Shown: one piece after another, positions 33,401-43,568 of the stretch
Layout: each line of letters begins with the position of its first letter
Position numbering within the stretch: position 1 is the first letter of the stretch
DNA from: Scalesia atractyloides
Taxonomy: Eukaryota; Streptophyta; Magnoliopsida; Asterales; Asteraceae
Assembly: GCA_947069175.1 (NCBI GenBank)
Contig: CAMTDV010000002.1
Span: 12,516,988-12,580,987, forward strand
Length of the DNA: 64,000 nucleotides
Reading direction: 5' to 3'
Notes under the pieces: model-generated
Database searches by the model: none
What the model saw: the letters and a program-made list of their open reading frames with translations, nothing else
What the model was told of the DNA's origin: nothing
Translations under genes and position numbers: made by a program

Positions 33401-35145
33401 ATTCATGAAAAGAACTACACCACCCACGACCTGGAACTTGGAGCCGTTGTGTTCGCTCTCAAGATATGGAGACATTACCTCTACGGTACCAAGTGTGAAA
33501 TATACACTGACCACAAGAGCCTCCAACATATCTTCAATCAAAAGGAGTTGAATATGAGGCAACGAAGATGGGTCGAACTTCTTAACGACTACGACTGTGA
33601 AATTCGGTATCACCCTGGCAAGGCAAACGTGGTGGCCGATGCACTCAGTCGAAAAGGTTATGCGAACTCCATTCATTTTCTATGTTCGCAAATTATAACC
33701 GACATCAAAGATAGAATCCGAGAAGCTCAACATGTTTCTGTAACAGAAAATGACGTACGCGATGAGCTGTCTTGTGGAGCGGAACTCAAAATCGAAACCA
33801 AATCCGACGGCATTCTATACTATCTAAATCACATATGGATTCCTGATCGCGATAACCTTCGTGATTTCCTCATGAATGAGGCGCACAAAACACGGTACTC
33901 TGTACACCCAGGAGCCGACAAGATGTATCAAGACCTATGATACACCTACTGGTGGCCTGGCATGAAAAGGATATCGCTGTTTTTGTTTCCAAGTGCCTTA
34001 CCTGTTCGAAAGTAAAAGCTGAACATCAAAGACCTTCAGGACTTCTAACCCAACCTGACATACCTGTATGGAAGTGGGAAAACATAACCATGGATTTCAT
34101 TACCGGGTTACCTCGCACCTCCAGGGGGTATGACACTATATGGGTAATCATTGATCGTCTTACAAAATCAGCTCACTTCATTCCGATCCGTGAGGACTTC
34201 AAGAACGAGAAGTTAGCTCGTATCTACATCAGCGAGATCGTAAGCCGTCATGGTGTACCTTTAAGCATCATTTCAGACCGTGATGGTCGTTTCACTTCAC
34301 GAACATAGCGAGCCGTACAAGCCGCCTTGGGTACACGATTAGACCTCAGTACCGCTTTTCATCCTCAAACTGATGGTCAATCTGAACGCACCATCCAAAC
34401 TCTTGAAGACATGCTTCGAGCATGTGTCATAGACTTCAAAGGGAATTTGGACACTCATCTACCATTAGTTGAATTCTCGTACAACAATAGCTATCATTCA
34501 AGCATCGGCATGGCTCCTTTCGAAGCTTTATATGGTCGTAAGTGCCGATCTCCAGTATGTTGGCACGAAATTGGAGAAGCACAAATCACCGGTCCAGAAT
34601 TAATTCAAGAAACAACCGACAAGATCCATCAAATTCGAACCAATCTTCTAGCGACACAAAGTTGTCAAAAGAGTTATGCGGATAAACGACGAAAGCCCTT
34701 GGAGTTTGACATTGGTGATCAAGTACTTTTAAAAGTATCACCGTGGAAGGAAGTGGTTCGTTTTGGCCAGAAGGGCAAGCTAGCACCATGCTACGTAGGA
34801 CCTTTCAAGATACTCGAAAGAGTAGGACCTGTAGCATACAAGCTTGACCTACCAGAAGAACTCAACAGAATTCATCCCACATTCCACGTATCAAACTTGA
34901 AAAAGTGCCTCGCCGATGAAAACCTCCACATTCCTCTAGAAGATATTCAAGTCGATGAATCTATGCACTTCATTGAAAGACCAGTAGAAATCATGGACTT
35001 TGAAGAGAAGCATTTAAGACGAAGTCGTATTCCAATTGTCAGGGTACGCTCGGAGTCGAAACGAGGACCTGAGTTTACTTGGGAACGTGAAGACTCAATG
35101 CGCGAGAAATACCCGCATCTTTTTCCTGTTACCACTACTACTTAA
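30473..35145 (+). pseudogene. Chromovirus-like gag-pol, nearly complete but inactivated
   Basis: One long frame once encoded gag, protease, reverse transcriptase, RNase H, integrase and a chromodomain-like end. Start chosen at MSARQLRGGRK, which matches the inverted copy. Landmarks: zinc knuckle CYNCGDPNHFRNTC (31652-31693); protease LFDTGADKSF (31868-31897); reverse transcriptase GYHQLRV and FIDDILIYSKD (ends 32908); RNase H YCDASGQG (about 33320) and DHKSLQH; integrase zinc region CLTCSKV (about 34000); DDE residues in ITMDFITGLP, ISDRDGRF and the E of QSERTIQTLED; and RGPEFTWEREDSM near the end. Breaks: in-frame stops at 30704 and 30902; a 1-bp insertion near 32905; a stop near 32984; a deletion near 33290; a stop near 33939; a frameshift near 33970; and a stop at 34306. 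The clade is probably Tekay/Del; a search is needed to be sure. Confidence 0.9.
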
Positions 35146-35179
35146 ATTTCGGGACGAAATTTCTAAAAGTAGGGGATAC
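35146..35179 (+). promoter_or_regulatory. Polypurine tract region of the plus-strand gypsy element
   Basis: AAAAGTAGGGGATAC precedes the LTR start TGTAAATCC at 35180. The same block stands inverted at 26961-26985. Confidence 0.65.
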
Positions 35180-35362
35180 TGTAAATCCGTCGAAAAACGG
35201 GTTTCCAAAACCCGCTTCGTTTATTAATCGAATAGTCAGTTATAATTTTCGTTGCGTATATATTGTTCATTTTAATTTTAAACAATACATAATTAATAAA
35301 CATTTTAGAATTTAAAAACTATAATTAATAAATAATAAAAACAAGTGAAGAAAAAAATAAAA

Positions 35363-35436
35363 GGAGGCTGCCGGGTTTTAAACCCGGGTCAGCCGCTCCA
35401 ACAAACAAACACTACACCACTCCGCCACATGACTCC
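35363..35436 (-). other. tRNA-like domain, reverse type (3' LTR)
   Basis: The minus strand has A-box TGGCGGAGTGG. The B-box is mutated to GGTTTAAAACC (TTCGAA changed to TTTAAA, as expected from decay of a methylated CG). The T-stem CCGGG/CCCGG and the end pairing GGAG/CTCC are kept. Confidence 0.6.
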
Positions 35437-36274
35437 TTTGTGAAATTACTGAAACAAATAATACTTAAATTAAAACTCGAATTCAAAACCGTACTTCAGC
35501 GCGGCAGAACTCGCAATCACCCAAAAATCCGGCAATCCGCGAGTTTAGCTATTTTCCTTTTGACTATAACGCTATAACCGACGTCTAACAGTCAATTGCG
35601 GTCGTAACCGCCGGAGAAACTTCGACCACGAATCAAGACCAAATTCGGACTCAATACATTCTGTTTCTTCCTTATAAATACCCACCCAAACCTCTGGTAA
35701 CCTTTTCGCTCAAAATCGCACAATCTCTCGAAGCTTTAGCACTCGCCGGAGATATTTTACAGTCGCCGGACTTTCACCGGAAAACCGAGACTTACTTCAA
35801 ATCGGTAAATTTCTCTGACTCTTTTGTTTGTAATCCATTATTAGACATATATTAACTTCAATCCTTCAACCAGAATCTGTCCCAGACTACGCTGCCGGGA
35901 AATCCCACACTCGCCGGAATTTCACTAAAACATCAAAGTCTCACTGTCAATCGGTACAATCATCTAAACCCCCTGATATCCCTTGTTTAGTAGCTTAATA
36001 GCACAACTCATTGATCAAAACTATTAATTGATTCACTCAGACGGAAGTCACCAATCAGAGCCGACGACTCTTGCCGGAAATCTGAGAAAAAAACATTCTG
36101 TTCGGTACATTCGATTCCGTAACCCTCTTTATCCATTTCATTTCAATCAATTATATGTTCGATGACCGATTTAAACAAGAACAGTCAGACATCATTGTTC
36201 TGTGTCTTTATAAACGAAGAAGACGAAGTCGAACATGTGTATAAGTTTAATTAAAACTGAATATTTAAACCGGG

Positions 36275-36349
36275 TTAGACACACAGTCCAGCGGTGGACT
36301 GTGTGCAATCATAACACGCATGTCACGGGTTCGAATCGCACACGTTACC
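36275..36349 (+). other. tRNA-like domain a (3' LTR)
   Basis: TTAGACACACAG opens the domain. The D-arm region is a 9-bp hairpin CAGTCCAGCGGTGGACTG, with an A-box-like CAGTCCAGCGG. The B-box GGTTCGAATC is at 36328-36337. The ends do not form a good acceptor stem. Confidence 0.6.
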
Positions 36350-36441
36350 GAATTTCAGAATTAAAACCAATATTTTTAGAACTGAATCAGAACAAGTCAC
36401 AGTATGTTTATAAGAGTAATATAATCCGTGAGTTAAACAGA

Positions 36442-36518
36442 TTAGACACACAGCCCAACTGGTTGGGCTGTGCGCATACGAACCGAAGGACCCGAGTTCG
36501 ACTCCGGGTCCCTGCAAC
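36442..36518 (+). other. tRNA-like domain b (3' LTR)
   Basis: TTAGACACACAG, then a 10-bp perfect hairpin ACAGCCCAAC/GTTGGGCTGT (A-box-like AGCCCAACTGG), then the B-box-like AGTTCGACTCC inside a T-stem (ACCCG/CGGGT). Confidence 0.65.
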
Positions 36519-36610
36519 TTGTTCGGCCATTTTAAATCGTTTTAATATAAACCAAATAAAATAACAATTAATTAGTATATATATATAATTAAAACAGAGA
36601 ATATTTCGGG

Positions 36611-36687
36611 TTAGACACGTAGCTCAGTTGGTAGAGCTGCGTGCACGCGTACGAGAGGTCCCGGGTTCGAACCTCACTCAGCGCATG
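36611..36687 (+). other. tRNA-like domain c (3' LTR)
   Basis: Closest of the three to a real tRNA. It has the full A-box TAGCTCAGTTGG (36620-36631), a D-stem GCTC/GAGC, and the B-box GGTTCGAACC (36664-36673) at tRNA-like distance. The acceptor and T-stem pairing are poor, so it is not a functional tRNA gene. Confidence 0.65.
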
Positions 36688-37749
36688 AATAAACTGAATC
36701 CGACCGGTCAACGGTCAAAGTCAAAAAGTCAACATTTTTATATTCTTTTTTTATTTATTTAATCAGAAAATTATTTAAAAATACTTAAAAATAATATTTT
36801 TAAAGTTAGAAAATGTCCTTAAAATCACAAAAAATAAATCTAAAATCCTATTAAGATTATGAATTAAAAGTATTAATCTCAAATAAAATCTATTTATTTA
36901 CCGAACCATTTCGTTATTATTTTATGTTAGTTTTCCTCGTCGATCAAATCCCAAAACTCGTGCGCATCCAACGTCATCAAAAGAACGCACCCAATGTGAG
37001 TGAATCTCTACCAAATTCCCCGTTTTAATCACATTTTGGGGTGTATCATGTGTCGTTTAATTCCTTATTATATTTAAACACTTGTGCATCCATCATATCC
37101 GTGATCAAGTGTGTATCCAATATGTATCAATTGTTGTGTGAATTATGTTTAGATTGAAGTCATCATTTTCAGTACATGCATTTCATTAGGCCCATCAGCT
37201 CCCCGTGGGATACGGGTTGAGTATCAGGTGCCTCATTCGATCGGCTTTGTTTGATTGAGCCTTGATCTCACATACATCATCATTCACGTCATACGATCGG
37301 CTCCGTTTGATTGAGCCTTGATCTCACAGTCATCATCATTCATATCAGATACTCGTTCAAAGTGGTTTGTGTTTGTTATATATATATGTTTGCTCACATG
37401 TGATTATTGCACAAATTTTGAATATTAAATACAACAAGAAATTAATAACAATGTTTTATCAAGGTTCACTCGCCAACTTTTGTTGACCCAAAATATCCCC
37501 CGTTTTACACATGATACAGGTGATCCAGTTGAGGCAAGAAACACATAGGAAGGCCTAGAAGAATAAATCAGTTTAAGCTTTGGATTGTTTTACTTAGTTT
37601 CATTTCCTTGTAATTGTATGGATTTGATTTGAACATTTAAGTTGTAATTTGAATTTAATAAATATGAAACATTTTAGTAAACATCATTAGCTTTGGTGAT
37701 AACCCAATTATGCTCCGACTCTTATTCCGCTGCGGGTCGGGGTGTAACA

Positions 37750-37754
37750 CAGAG
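37750..37754. repeat. Target-site duplication CAGAG, right copy
   Basis: Immediately follows the LTR end ...TGTAACA and equals 19921-19925. The family-E LTR sequence resumes after it. Confidence 0.85.
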
Positions 37755-37945
37755 GCTAATGATTCAAGCATCATGATGTATCAGTCACTTAGAGGCTGTT
37801 ATTTATGCATGTTGACCTCGAACCGTCACTCAGAGTCTCAGTTTGAGCATGTTGACGCCTTTAGTCCTTATTGGTCTTTAGTAGACTATATTAAAATACA
37901 ACACGTGTCACTATACTATTGGACACGATTTTACAGGGTGTTACA
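37755..37945 (-). mobile_element. Family-E solo LTR, first copy, right part
   Basis: Inverted match to 55041-55260, including the AGAGGCTG / GTCACTCAGAG repeats. It ends with GGGTGTTACA at 37945, the inverse of the intact copy's TGTAACACC start. The Ulp1-like gene resumes directly after it. Confidence 0.85.
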
Positions 37946-38304
37946 CAACGGTAAGCTAAAGGTTACCTCGTAAATTGAAAAACATACCTGTAAGTGCGCA
38001 TAAGTGTATCTGCTTACGAAAACACATGTCTTTTGACTTATATAGGAACAAGCGTGAAAAAGTGGAAGTGTGGACTATAATCAGAGAGAAACACAAAGGG
38101 GAAGTATTAGAAAATCAAAGAAAGGAAATCACCGATCTACGCAAGAAGTATGTATCAAAAATGCTTCTTAGTGAGGTGAACACAGAACGAGTGATTGTAG
38201 AGAAAGAAGTTAGAGAGTTTGCATGTTTTTACGAGGATGAAAGGGTGAAGCTTGAAGAAAATGCAATCCAGAGGATTTGTCACAGGTTGGATGGTATAAT
38301 GTAG
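37946..38304 (+). pseudogene. Ulp1-like gene of the MULE, 3' end
   Basis: After the LTR the sequence CAACG|GTAAG looks like the end of the split exon plus a splice donor, following ...HMET of the left part. The last exon (from about 38049) reads WKCGL in one frame. It then continues, after a shift, as GEVLENQRKEITDLRKKYVS and MLLSEVNTERVIVEKEV, and stops at 38304. A tryptophan/glycine segment followed by a basic, coiled helix ending in (K/R)YxxKxLLSxxN is the usual end of Ulp1-like proteins in plant MULEs. A stop in WKCGL* and one frameshift break it. It converges on the transposase gene, 577 bp away. Confidence 0.8.
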
Positions 38305-38881
38305 GTTTCAAACAAGTTAATCTAGTTGGTACATTTTCGATTTGGTTGCTCTAAACAATGGTGTGACGTATGATCATTTTATGGGGTTTTTTCGATTCAA
38401 AAATTGTGTGGCATTTTATCATTTCTTTTGCGTTTTTTTTACTTTCTAAAATATTTTGTTGCAATAAACTAATTTTATATCGTTCAAAATAGATGGAATT
38501 ACCGAATATCACAGAATATATACTTAAAACAAAACACTATTACATAAAGACACGATAACAAACCGTGTAAATTGTTATAACTCATGGCATAAACCTATTC
38601 AGTTGCCTAACCTCTCTTTAAAATAAAAAGAACACCATAATAATCAATTGACAAGACACCATACGATATATATAAAAACACAATGCATTTCGATACATGA
38701 ACAAAAATACATTGTTATATCAACATGCAATATGTACACTTTTGAAATTGACACGTAAAAAAAACTCATAAAAGAAAAAACTAAACAAGTGTATAACGTT
38801 TCAAAAAAAATTTGCAGTTTAGACGTTCAATCAAAATCCACTTTGTACAACACAAAAAAAATATGACTTATCCAACAATCC
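38305..38881. other. Spacer between the convergent MULE genes
   Basis: AT-rich and likely to hold both 3' untranslated regions. Near 38630-38670 it carries a few copies of the motif family AACACCATAA / GACACCATA. No gene seen. Confidence 0.5.
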
Positions 38882-41800
38882 CTAATCCTCTCCTTCCTCC
38901 TCGTCTGCTTCATCCTCGTCAGATTCGACCGCTTCTTCCCCCGTCTTCCTCAGAACTAGCGTCTTCTTCTTTCCTTTTAGGGTGTTTACAAGTACTTCTG
39001 TTATGACCGTACCTAAAGCAGTTTTGACAAAGACGTCTCTTATTACCCGTTTGGCTTCTTACAGTTTCACTTTTAGACTTCATCCGTTTCGGCTTACCCA
39101 TACCTTTATATCTAGTTCCAACAGGGACCCGAACAGTAACTGTAGATGGTTGTGTATTGCCAGTTATTTCAGCAAACCTTTCCCTACGACTCTTGCGAGG
39201 TGCATTTCCGACGGCCTCATCAGCTGAATCGAAAAACTTAACCACATGATCCCTAAATGAGCACAATGCATCGAATTTGGTAACAAGCTTGTTAATAACC
39301 GACTCAGTATATTGTATTATCTACAACCCGGTTAACTTCATTATACCGATTTTCATTCTTGTTCATACCTAAACTAACACCAGGAACGCTATTGGGAACA
39401 GCCTCCCTCGTCCAACGTCTAAGTTTATATCGTTGAGGGAAATCCATGACGTCAAGCATCCTAAGCACGCAGTATATGTGTGAGCACAACAACCCAAACT
39501 GTTCGAATCTTTTGCATGTACAGTATATAGTCATGTTGGCCTATCGCACCATTACCTATGAGACACAACAAAAACTGAAAAATTCAAACAAAAAGCGTAA
39601 AACTAAAATTTTTTATATATAACACCAAATGACACCATACTAATTCATGTGTCGGAACCAACTATATCTAAACTTGGTATATAACACCACAAAAAATGTA
39701 AATTGTATACCTCGAAGAAAGTGGTGCATGGTTGTTCCAAATCCTTCACAAAAAATTTAACGAAGTCATCAATAGTTTCCCACTTTCCAATAGCACATCT
39801 ATGTATACCATTTTGTATCTCTAATTGGACATCAAAAAATATAGTGCGTGTTATAACCTCACGACCTCCTCCTCCAAAACAAAGTCTACTTGCCCATATG
39901 TCAGCAATCGTGTTTCTAGTGTCATGGTCGTTCTTCCTATGCTCATGTCTTTGCGCTTCAATTGCAAAATCAAAATGCCCCAAAAATTCAACAAGGGTAC
40001 ACTCCGGGTTGCAAAACTGTCCAAAAAATGGTTCTCACTCTTTGAACGAGATGAGGTGCGCATGAGCCTAGACATGTACTCGTCACGATAATACGCAGGT
40101 ATCCAACTATCCCTGGTCTGATAAAGTGACTATAACCATTCATGCTCAGAAAGATTAAAATCATTCATTATGGTACCTCATTCGCTTTCAAACTTCTCGG
40201 GTAGTATAGAATCGGTCCACACAATAGCACACAACCTCTTCTTGAAATCTGTACTATTAAAAATTGTAGGGCCAACCTAAAACACCATTGAAAAAAAACA
40301 TGTAAATAAAATAAGGACCATACAACAAATGGAAAAATCTTAATACATCGAATAAGCAAAAACACCTTAACAGTAAGCTTGTCCATTATACGCCACATGC
40401 ATAACCTATGCCTACTCTCAGGCCATGTATCTTCAATAGCCTTCTTCATGGCTGGGTCTTGGTCGGTCACGACAACCGGAGGAGCACGACCAAAAGATTC
40501 ACGAAACACCTTAAGCAACCAGCTGTACGTTTCAGCGGTTTCGTTTCCTATTATAGAAGCGCCAAGTGTAACGTTATGATTATGATTGTCGATACCAGTA
40601 TATGGTACGAACATCATTTTGTACCTAACACAAAAAAAGACAAAAACACCATATAAATGTCTTTTATATTTAACTAAAAAGAATTTAAAAAAAACAAACA
40701 ACATATATAATTAGTAAACAAACTTGTTAGGCCGATATGTTGCATCAAATGACACAACGTTACCAAAAACTGAATAATTCCGCTTGGCCTCCTCGTCTGC
40801 CCAGAACAAAGCCCTTAAATACCATCTTCAAAGGTTGTATACTCCATTGAAAAGTTTGGCATATACTCTTTCTTTCTCAACAACCATTTAATCATCATAT
40901 CAGCATCAAACTCAGATATGTACCTGTTTATATCTCGTTTAAAATTCTTGAAATCGGATTTGGTTGCCCGAACCTTGTCAAAGCCACCATACAGTGTCCT
41001 CATGATATTAAATGCTTTGACATGTCCAATATTTATCGCACTCAAAGCATTAACCGATTTCTCTTGCGTATAGTTCATTCCTCGGTTAACGGGGAGTAAA
41101 TACATATCCTCGTCAGCAACAAAAGAGTGGTTATGGTCCTCCTTAAGATAATATACCTCATATAGATTCGAATCATTTAACTTTAAGCACATACGTGCCT
41201 CGCATCTAGTCTTAATAGAAGGGACCCGCCAAGTAGATTTCCTTTTTGAACCTATATTTGAGGTGTCGACCACTTTAGATGAATCGATCACCATAAAAGG
41301 TTTGGTTCCTTCCTTTGAGAAAACGAAATATTTGGATTTAATAACATCATGCAGCTTGTATTGTGAAGACTTCCTGGCGGTAAAGCCTGCAGCCATCACG
41401 CACTTTTGATAAAAAAGGAATGCATTATTCAGTGTGACGAAAGTCATTTTCTCTCTCGGCCTAAGCGACTCTTCCACCTCAGGTAAAAAAGTCCTCTTAC
41501 CAGATTTGGGAGACAGACGTGGACGCCCAACAGGCTGGTAATTCTGAGGCCCTACAAATTATAAGACATTCATAGAAAACACCATGAAAGATTGGTTATA
41601 ACAGAAATAACACCACAATATGTAAGCAAAGACAGAAATAACTTTCATTAGTTATAACACCACAGAAAAAGACACCAAAACAATAGATATTTTAAAAACA
41701 ACACCATACCTCATAAAAACATTGTTTGGAACTTAAAAATAGTTGTAACAGAAATAACACCATGAAATAACAACACAAATGTATATATTTAAAACCAGCA

Positions 41801-42582
41801 CCATAGCTCGTAAATAACCCCATGAAGGAACATTTGTTATAACTTAAATAACACCACGTATATATAAGCACACATAGAACACATAAAAAACACCATGAAT
41901 GATTGGTTATAACAGAAATAACACCACATATATGTAAGCAGACACAAAAATAACTTCCATTAGTTATAACACCATGACAATTCACCCAGATGAAAAAGAC
42001 ACCATAACACCATGAAATAACACCAGAAGGCACACGTAATCACACATAAGAAATACACACAACTTCCATTAGTTATACCACAAAATACCATGAAAGAACA
42101 TTAGTTATAACAAGGATAAAACCACAAAATACCATTTAATAAGTTATACAGTTAATCCATTAATAAAAGACACCATAACACCATTCTAAAAAACGCCATA
42201 AATGCACATGAGGGTTAAAACTGAAAGCCAATTGTTCACTAAATGTCACGGTCTAACAGAACACCTATTAAATTAGACACCATACCGAACAATAAAACCA
42301 CTTCTTAAAAAAACCAACATAACACCAATTCAAAAACCACCATGCGATACATGAAAAAGACCATGCACTCCCACGTATATAAACATAAGAAAACAAAAGA
42401 CACCATGACAACAAATTGAATAGACCATATCAACACAATGCTGTTGGAAACTAAAAAATCATTCAAACTAATTGAGAACAAAGTTATTCATTCCGATCAC
42501 AAGAAAAACAAAAAGGATGGAACAAATCGAGATCGAATACAAACAAACACCTTACATTCATACCTGGTTCATGATTATTCAT
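38882..42582 (-). pseudogene. FAR1/MuDR-type MULE transposase gene
   Basis: This enzyme would cut and rejoin the MULE ends in the nucleus. Exons on the minus strand: 42582-42564 (start MNNHEP, 19 nt, GT donor); 41552 to about 40725; about 40625-40370; about 40276-39714; and about 39545-38882. Joining exon 1 to exon 2 gives an in-frame run into GRPRLSPKSGKR. Domains in order: a FAR1 DNA-binding zinc-finger region (FYQKCVMAAGF, TRCEARMCLKL, HNHSF); a MULE DDE domain with SFDATYRP (first Asp) and VVVTDQDPAMKKAIE (second Asp); a SWIM zinc finger CTCKRFEQFGLLCSH; and a CCHC knuckle CQNCFRYGHNRSTC. An acidic tail follows in a shifted frame. Breaks: a stop/frameshift after FEDGI near 40818, frame changes near 40135 and 40000, a stop before the SWIM exon, and a slip in the G-run near 38945. 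It is inactive in this copy. Confidence 0.9.
41553..42563 (-). repeat. Repeat-rich first intron of the transposase gene
   Basis: Dense in ATAACACCA / AAACACCATGAAAG / GTTATAACA variants (plus-strand reading), that is TGGTGTTAT in the gene's own sense. GT (42563-42562) and AG (41554-41553) borders are present. It is the counterpart of the first intron of the Ulp1-like gene. Confidence 0.7.
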
Positions 42583-42882
42583 CAAAATGTTGAATTTCAA
42601 TCGCAAATGTAATCGAATTTATCAGGGCAGATGTAATCGAATTTCAATCGCAAATCATGTATGTATTCAAACAAAAAATGCTGAATTTTCAAAACAAATA
42701 AAAACTTCTCTGCAACAATAGCATATAAGGTTGAATTTATCACAATCTTGAAACCAAATTGAAATGATAAAAATCCCGAAAATAACTGCTTGTTCGGTTG
42801 TAACATATAAATACTAGATTTTATTAGGGAAATTACAATTATACCCTAAATCTACCAAAAAAATAGGACACATGGCACCTCC

Positions 42883-42933
42883 ATATTCTTTCTTACCCTT
42901 CTCACACTTTTAAATTTTCTCACATGAACTATA

Positions 42934-42936
<3 letters not shown>
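42883..42936 (-). repeat. Right terminal inverted repeat of the MULE
   Basis: The minus strand begins AGGTATAG and contains TGTGAGAAAATTTAAAAGTG and TGAGAAGGGTAAGAAA. It pairs with 11213-11266 and is followed outside by a TA microsatellite. Confidence 0.85.
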
Positions 42937-42969
<33 letters not shown>

Positions 42970-42990
42970 TATATATATAATAATATATTA
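42937..42990. repeat. (TA)n-rich microsatellite
   Basis: A TA run with small interruptions separates the MULE from the next small element. Confidence 0.85.
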
Positions 42991-42997
42991 TATTAAT

Positions 42998-43468
42998 GGA
43001 AGTTAAATAAGAAGAAATTTTTGTAGATAAAAAATTTTAGACCAATAGAAATTCTCCATTTACTTCATTTAATGTGTGTATTAATATTATGAAAAAGGGC
43101 ATATACGTAAATCTATAATTGTCATTAATAGCTAATTAATTAAACTTGTAACTCATTTTGTTAATATATTTTTTCAAGATAAAATAATTTATGGTGAAAG
43201 ACAATTTTCGACATGTGTAGGATAAATTTTAGTATGTGTAGGATAAATTTTGAAATGTGTAGGATAATTTTTACATGTGTGTAGGGTAAATTCCGATAAG
43301 TGAAAGATATATGTAGGATAAATTTTGAAATGTGTAAGATATAATGTTTTTGTTTTATTAATGAGATATAACAAAACTAATGAGAGGAGTTATAAACTAT
43401 TTAATGTTTTACCATTATGCTCTTTCTTCTTTTTATTCACATTAAATTTCTTCTCAAATGAACATTCC
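42998..43468. mobile_element. Small TIR element (MITE), copy 1
   Basis: The ends GGAAGTTAAATAAGAAGAAA and the inverse of TTTCTTCTCAAATGAACATTCC are imperfect inverted repeats. TA microsatellites flank both sides. The interior carries short repeats of GTAGGATAAATTTTGAAATG. No coding capacity. Confidence 0.65.
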
Positions 43469-43470
<2 letters not shown>

Positions 43471-43511
<41 letters not shown>

Positions 43512-43563
43512 TTTATATATATATGTAATTTATATATGTTGTGTGTGTGTGTGTGTGTGTGTG
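43471..43563. repeat. (TA)n and (GT)n microsatellites
   Basis: A TA run at about 43471-43523 and a GT run at 43538-43563 separate the two MITE copies. Confidence 0.85.
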
Positions 43564-43568
43564 TTAGT

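Larger units (their letters stand above)
19926..37749 (+). mobile_element. Nested chromovirus-like Ty3/gypsy complex with perfect outer TSD
   Basis: The outer ends are LTR termini (TGTAACATCC... and ...GGGGTGTAACA) flanked by CAGAG on both sides. The inside is a mosaic: a plus-strand LTR start (19926-20744), a minus-strand LTR end (20745-21771), filler (21772-21837), minus-strand gag-protease (21838-23586) with leader, primer-binding site and complete LTR (24395-26960), a minus-strand integrase end (26961-27341), and then a plus-strand element with truncated 5' LTR (27342-29661), gag-pol and complete 3' LTR (35180-37749). The simplest history is one plus-strand insertion into the family-E LTR, followed by insertion and recombination of related minus-strand copies near its 5' LTR. 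The exact order is inference. Confidence 0.8.
35180..37749 (+). repeat. Complete 3' LTR of the gypsy element (2,570 bp)
   Basis: Starts TGTAAATCCG and ends GGGGTGTAACA, followed by the TSD CAGAG. A TATA box (CCTTATAAATACCC) lies near 35669. It contains one reverse tRNA-like domain (35363-35436) and three forward ones (36275, 36442 and 36611) with 167-169 bp spacing. Near 37210-37330 a ~60-bp segment (GATCGGCT..GTTTGATTGAGCCTTG) is tandemly duplicated. Confidence 0.9.
11213..42936. mobile_element. Large Mutator-like element (MULE) with Ulp1-like and FAR1-transposase genes
   Basis: Matching inverted ends lie at 11213-11266 and 42883-42936, each beside a TA microsatellite. Between them are two convergent genes: a Ulp1-like cysteine protease gene on the plus strand starting 132 bp inside the left end, and a FAR1/MuDR-type transposase gene on the minus strand starting 354 bp inside the right end. 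The pairing of a MULE transposase with a Ulp1-like (C48) protease is known from plant MULEs, including the Kaonashi group and similar elements in melon. Subtracting the nested insertions (16708-37945) leaves about 10.5 kb of MULE. Both genes carry frameshifts, and the protease gene is split by the insertions. The 9-bp target duplication cannot be resolved in the TA repeats. Confidence 0.85.

Noticed and set aside
36611..36687. A functional tRNA gene
   Set aside because: The A- and B-boxes are good, but the acceptor ends do not pair, the anticodon stem is poor, and the same unit occurs in every LTR copy. It is better described as an LTR-embedded tRNA-like domain.
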